Below are positions 7,973-8,878 of a DNA stretch of 8,878 bases, in pieces (positions within the stretch are counted from its first letter, which is position 1; every line of letters starts with the position of its first letter). Made by a program: the position numbers and the translations under genes. Source of the stretch: S009-33 sp041694255. Its GTDB lineage: Bacteria; Patescibacteriota; Gracilibacteria; Absconditabacterales; Absconditicoccaceae. The stretch spans positions 1 through 8,878 of the forward strand of contig JASMTN010000007.1 of NCBI GenBank assembly GCA_041694255.1, read 5' to 3'. The notes beneath the pieces were generated by a model, which did no database searches, had not been told where the DNA came from, and worked only from the letters and a program-made list of their open reading frames with translations.

Positions 7973-8197
7973 AAGATGCATATGAATTCACTTATTTATT
8001 TCAAAATAAGCTTTTTTTCATATGTTAGTAATTTTTGTAAGTTCTCATTTTTTAATTAAGTTATCTAGATTTCTATATACTGTTGAAATTCAAATAGAGG
8101 GATATTTCTTTTTTAAAATAACAAAAACATCATCTGCAGTTAAATGTTTATTTTTACATATATTTAATATATCATCATAATAATAATGTAACTTCAT
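7853..8197 (-). CDS. Fur-family transcriptional regulator lacking the zinc CxxC motifs (UGA=Gly)
   Basis: A 114-residue protein, shorter than typical Fur/PerR/Zur (~130-150). The N-terminal winged helix is recognisable: HLTADDVFVILKKKYP, then the recognition helix ISTVYRNLDNLIKKGEL, the most conserved signature of the family. The following beta strand and His pair (HMHLFDKSTGNIID) align with the canonical HHHLxCxxCGxIxD, but both cysteines are replaced. There is no second CxxC at the C-terminus, so the structural zinc site is absent. Metal sensing, if any, must use other ligands. It is 15 bp from the gyrase gene upstream. The next gene encodes the TPR protein, but a second, broken fur end lies before sufCB, which suggests an original role in regulating Fe-S assembly. 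The family is clear; the exact ligand is unknown. Confidence 0.85.
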
Positions 8198-8212
8198 TTA
8201 CTTTTATATTAT

Positions 8213-8878
8213 TTAAATAAGTATTTTCTTGATTTTTCATCAAACAACTTTTCACATTTTTTTGTTCATAGAAAGCAATGGTACATTATCAACATCAAAT
8301 GATCTTATTTGTCCATCTTGTAATAGTATTTTAATCTCTCATTCATCTATATTTATAGCTCATACTATATTTTCTTTTGTTCAAAGCTTTGTAAATATAT
8401 CTCATGTTCTTCATCTTCTTTTAATTTTAAGTTCTTCAGTTAATATTGCCTTTGCATTACCTTCTTGAGAAAACATTGCAAGGTACATATTTTCATGATA
8501 GTTAAACATATCAACTATCTCATCGTTATCATCTAAACTCATGGCTGTTACTCATCAAGCTAATTTTCACATAGATCTTACTTCATTACTATCATATATC
8601 AAACCTAATCAGTTTTTAGTGATAAGTCACATCTTATCTCATTCATTTACAGATATAACTTTCATAACTTTTTCTCATTCTTGAAGTTTCATTATATTTC
8701 ATCATTTTCTAAGTTTCCATAGTAAGTTTTTATCTATTTTTTTGATACTATTTTTATTAGTTACAATAAGTAGATAATCTCATATATTTTCTGTTATATC
8801 AAGATATACTATTTTATTTTTAATTCAATATTTTTTCCAATCTATACTTGCTCATTTTATATTTGTAGAAGGCATATC
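8213..8878 (-). CDS. gyrA: DNA gyrase subunit A, C-terminal beta-pinwheel domain (UGA=Gly; N-terminus beyond window)
   Basis: The last 221 residues of a larger gene that enters from the right edge. The sequence shows repeated beta-pinwheel blades: LLIVTNKNSIKKI, GLITKNGLGLIYDSNEV, MGKLAGGVTAMSLDDNDEIVDM, AKAILTEELKIKRRGRTGD and GQIRSFDVDNVPLLSM. The GG-V-x-AM-x-L-x-x-x-DEIVDM pattern matches the blade linker of GyrA/ParC C-terminal domains, which wrap DNA and, in gyrase, drive negative supercoiling. GyrA is favoured over ParC because the blades are well kept, but the catalytic part is outside the window. The stop at 8213-8215 is 15 bp before the fur start, so the two may be co-transcribed. 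Confidence 0.78.

Noticed and set aside
8229..8468. Plus-strand ORF of 79 codons
   Set aside because: Antisense to the gyrase A C-terminal domain, which has clear family motifs.
1..8878. Mycoplasma/Spiroplasma-type code with UGA as Trp
   Set aside because: UGA sits at invariant Gly positions (GSGAF, LSGGE, Walker A), and TGG is used for Trp.

Overview
The window comes from an AT-rich bacterium in which UGA is read as glycine, as in the Candidate Phyla Radiation lineages Gracilibacteria (BD1-5) and Absconditabacteria (SR1). Under the standard code the minus strand looks like short broken ORFs. With UGA read as Gly these join into seven coding regions that cover almost the whole window, plus one gene remnant. 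In-frame UGA falls on residues that are invariant glycines: the adenine-methylase motif I (DPTCGSGAF), the residue before NPPY, the Walker A loop and both glycines of the LSGGE signature of an ABC ATPase, and the Gly of several TPR repeats. Trp is still encoded by TGG, so this is not the Mycoplasma-type UGA=Trp code.

Everything is on the minus strand. In transcription order (right to left): the C-terminal part of a DNA gyrase A subunit (8213-8878, cut by the window edge); a short Fur-family regulator without the usual zinc cysteines (7853-8197); a membrane-anchored TPR protein (6684-7784); a 722-residue exported surface protein with a Pro/Asp/Glu linker and a Cys-rich segment (4476-6644); a remnant of a second fur gene (4320-4475); sufC (3514-4245) and a sufB/D-like scaffold (2510-3502), together a two-gene Fe-S cluster assembly unit; and the N-terminal 812 residues of an Eco57I-type adenine methyltransferase / restriction-modification enzyme (1-2436, cut by the window edge).

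The main structural oddity is that the last ~39 codons of fur occur twice in direct orientation, exactly 3533 bp apart, at the two ends of the TPR plus surface-protein pair. The remnant copy sits directly in front of sufCB. This suggests that an ancestral fur-sufC-sufB order was split by arrival or duplication of a 3.5 kb cell-surface cassette that carried its own fur 3' end. The surface gene also differs in composition from its neighbours: it has a GC-richer N-terminal half and contains every CGN codon I found.

Genes are tightly packed with gaps of 11-75 bp. No convincing Shine-Dalgarno motif precedes the readable start codons. No tRNA, rRNA, CRISPR array or transposase was seen. No stretch longer than 300 bases lacks a gene once UGA is read as Gly.
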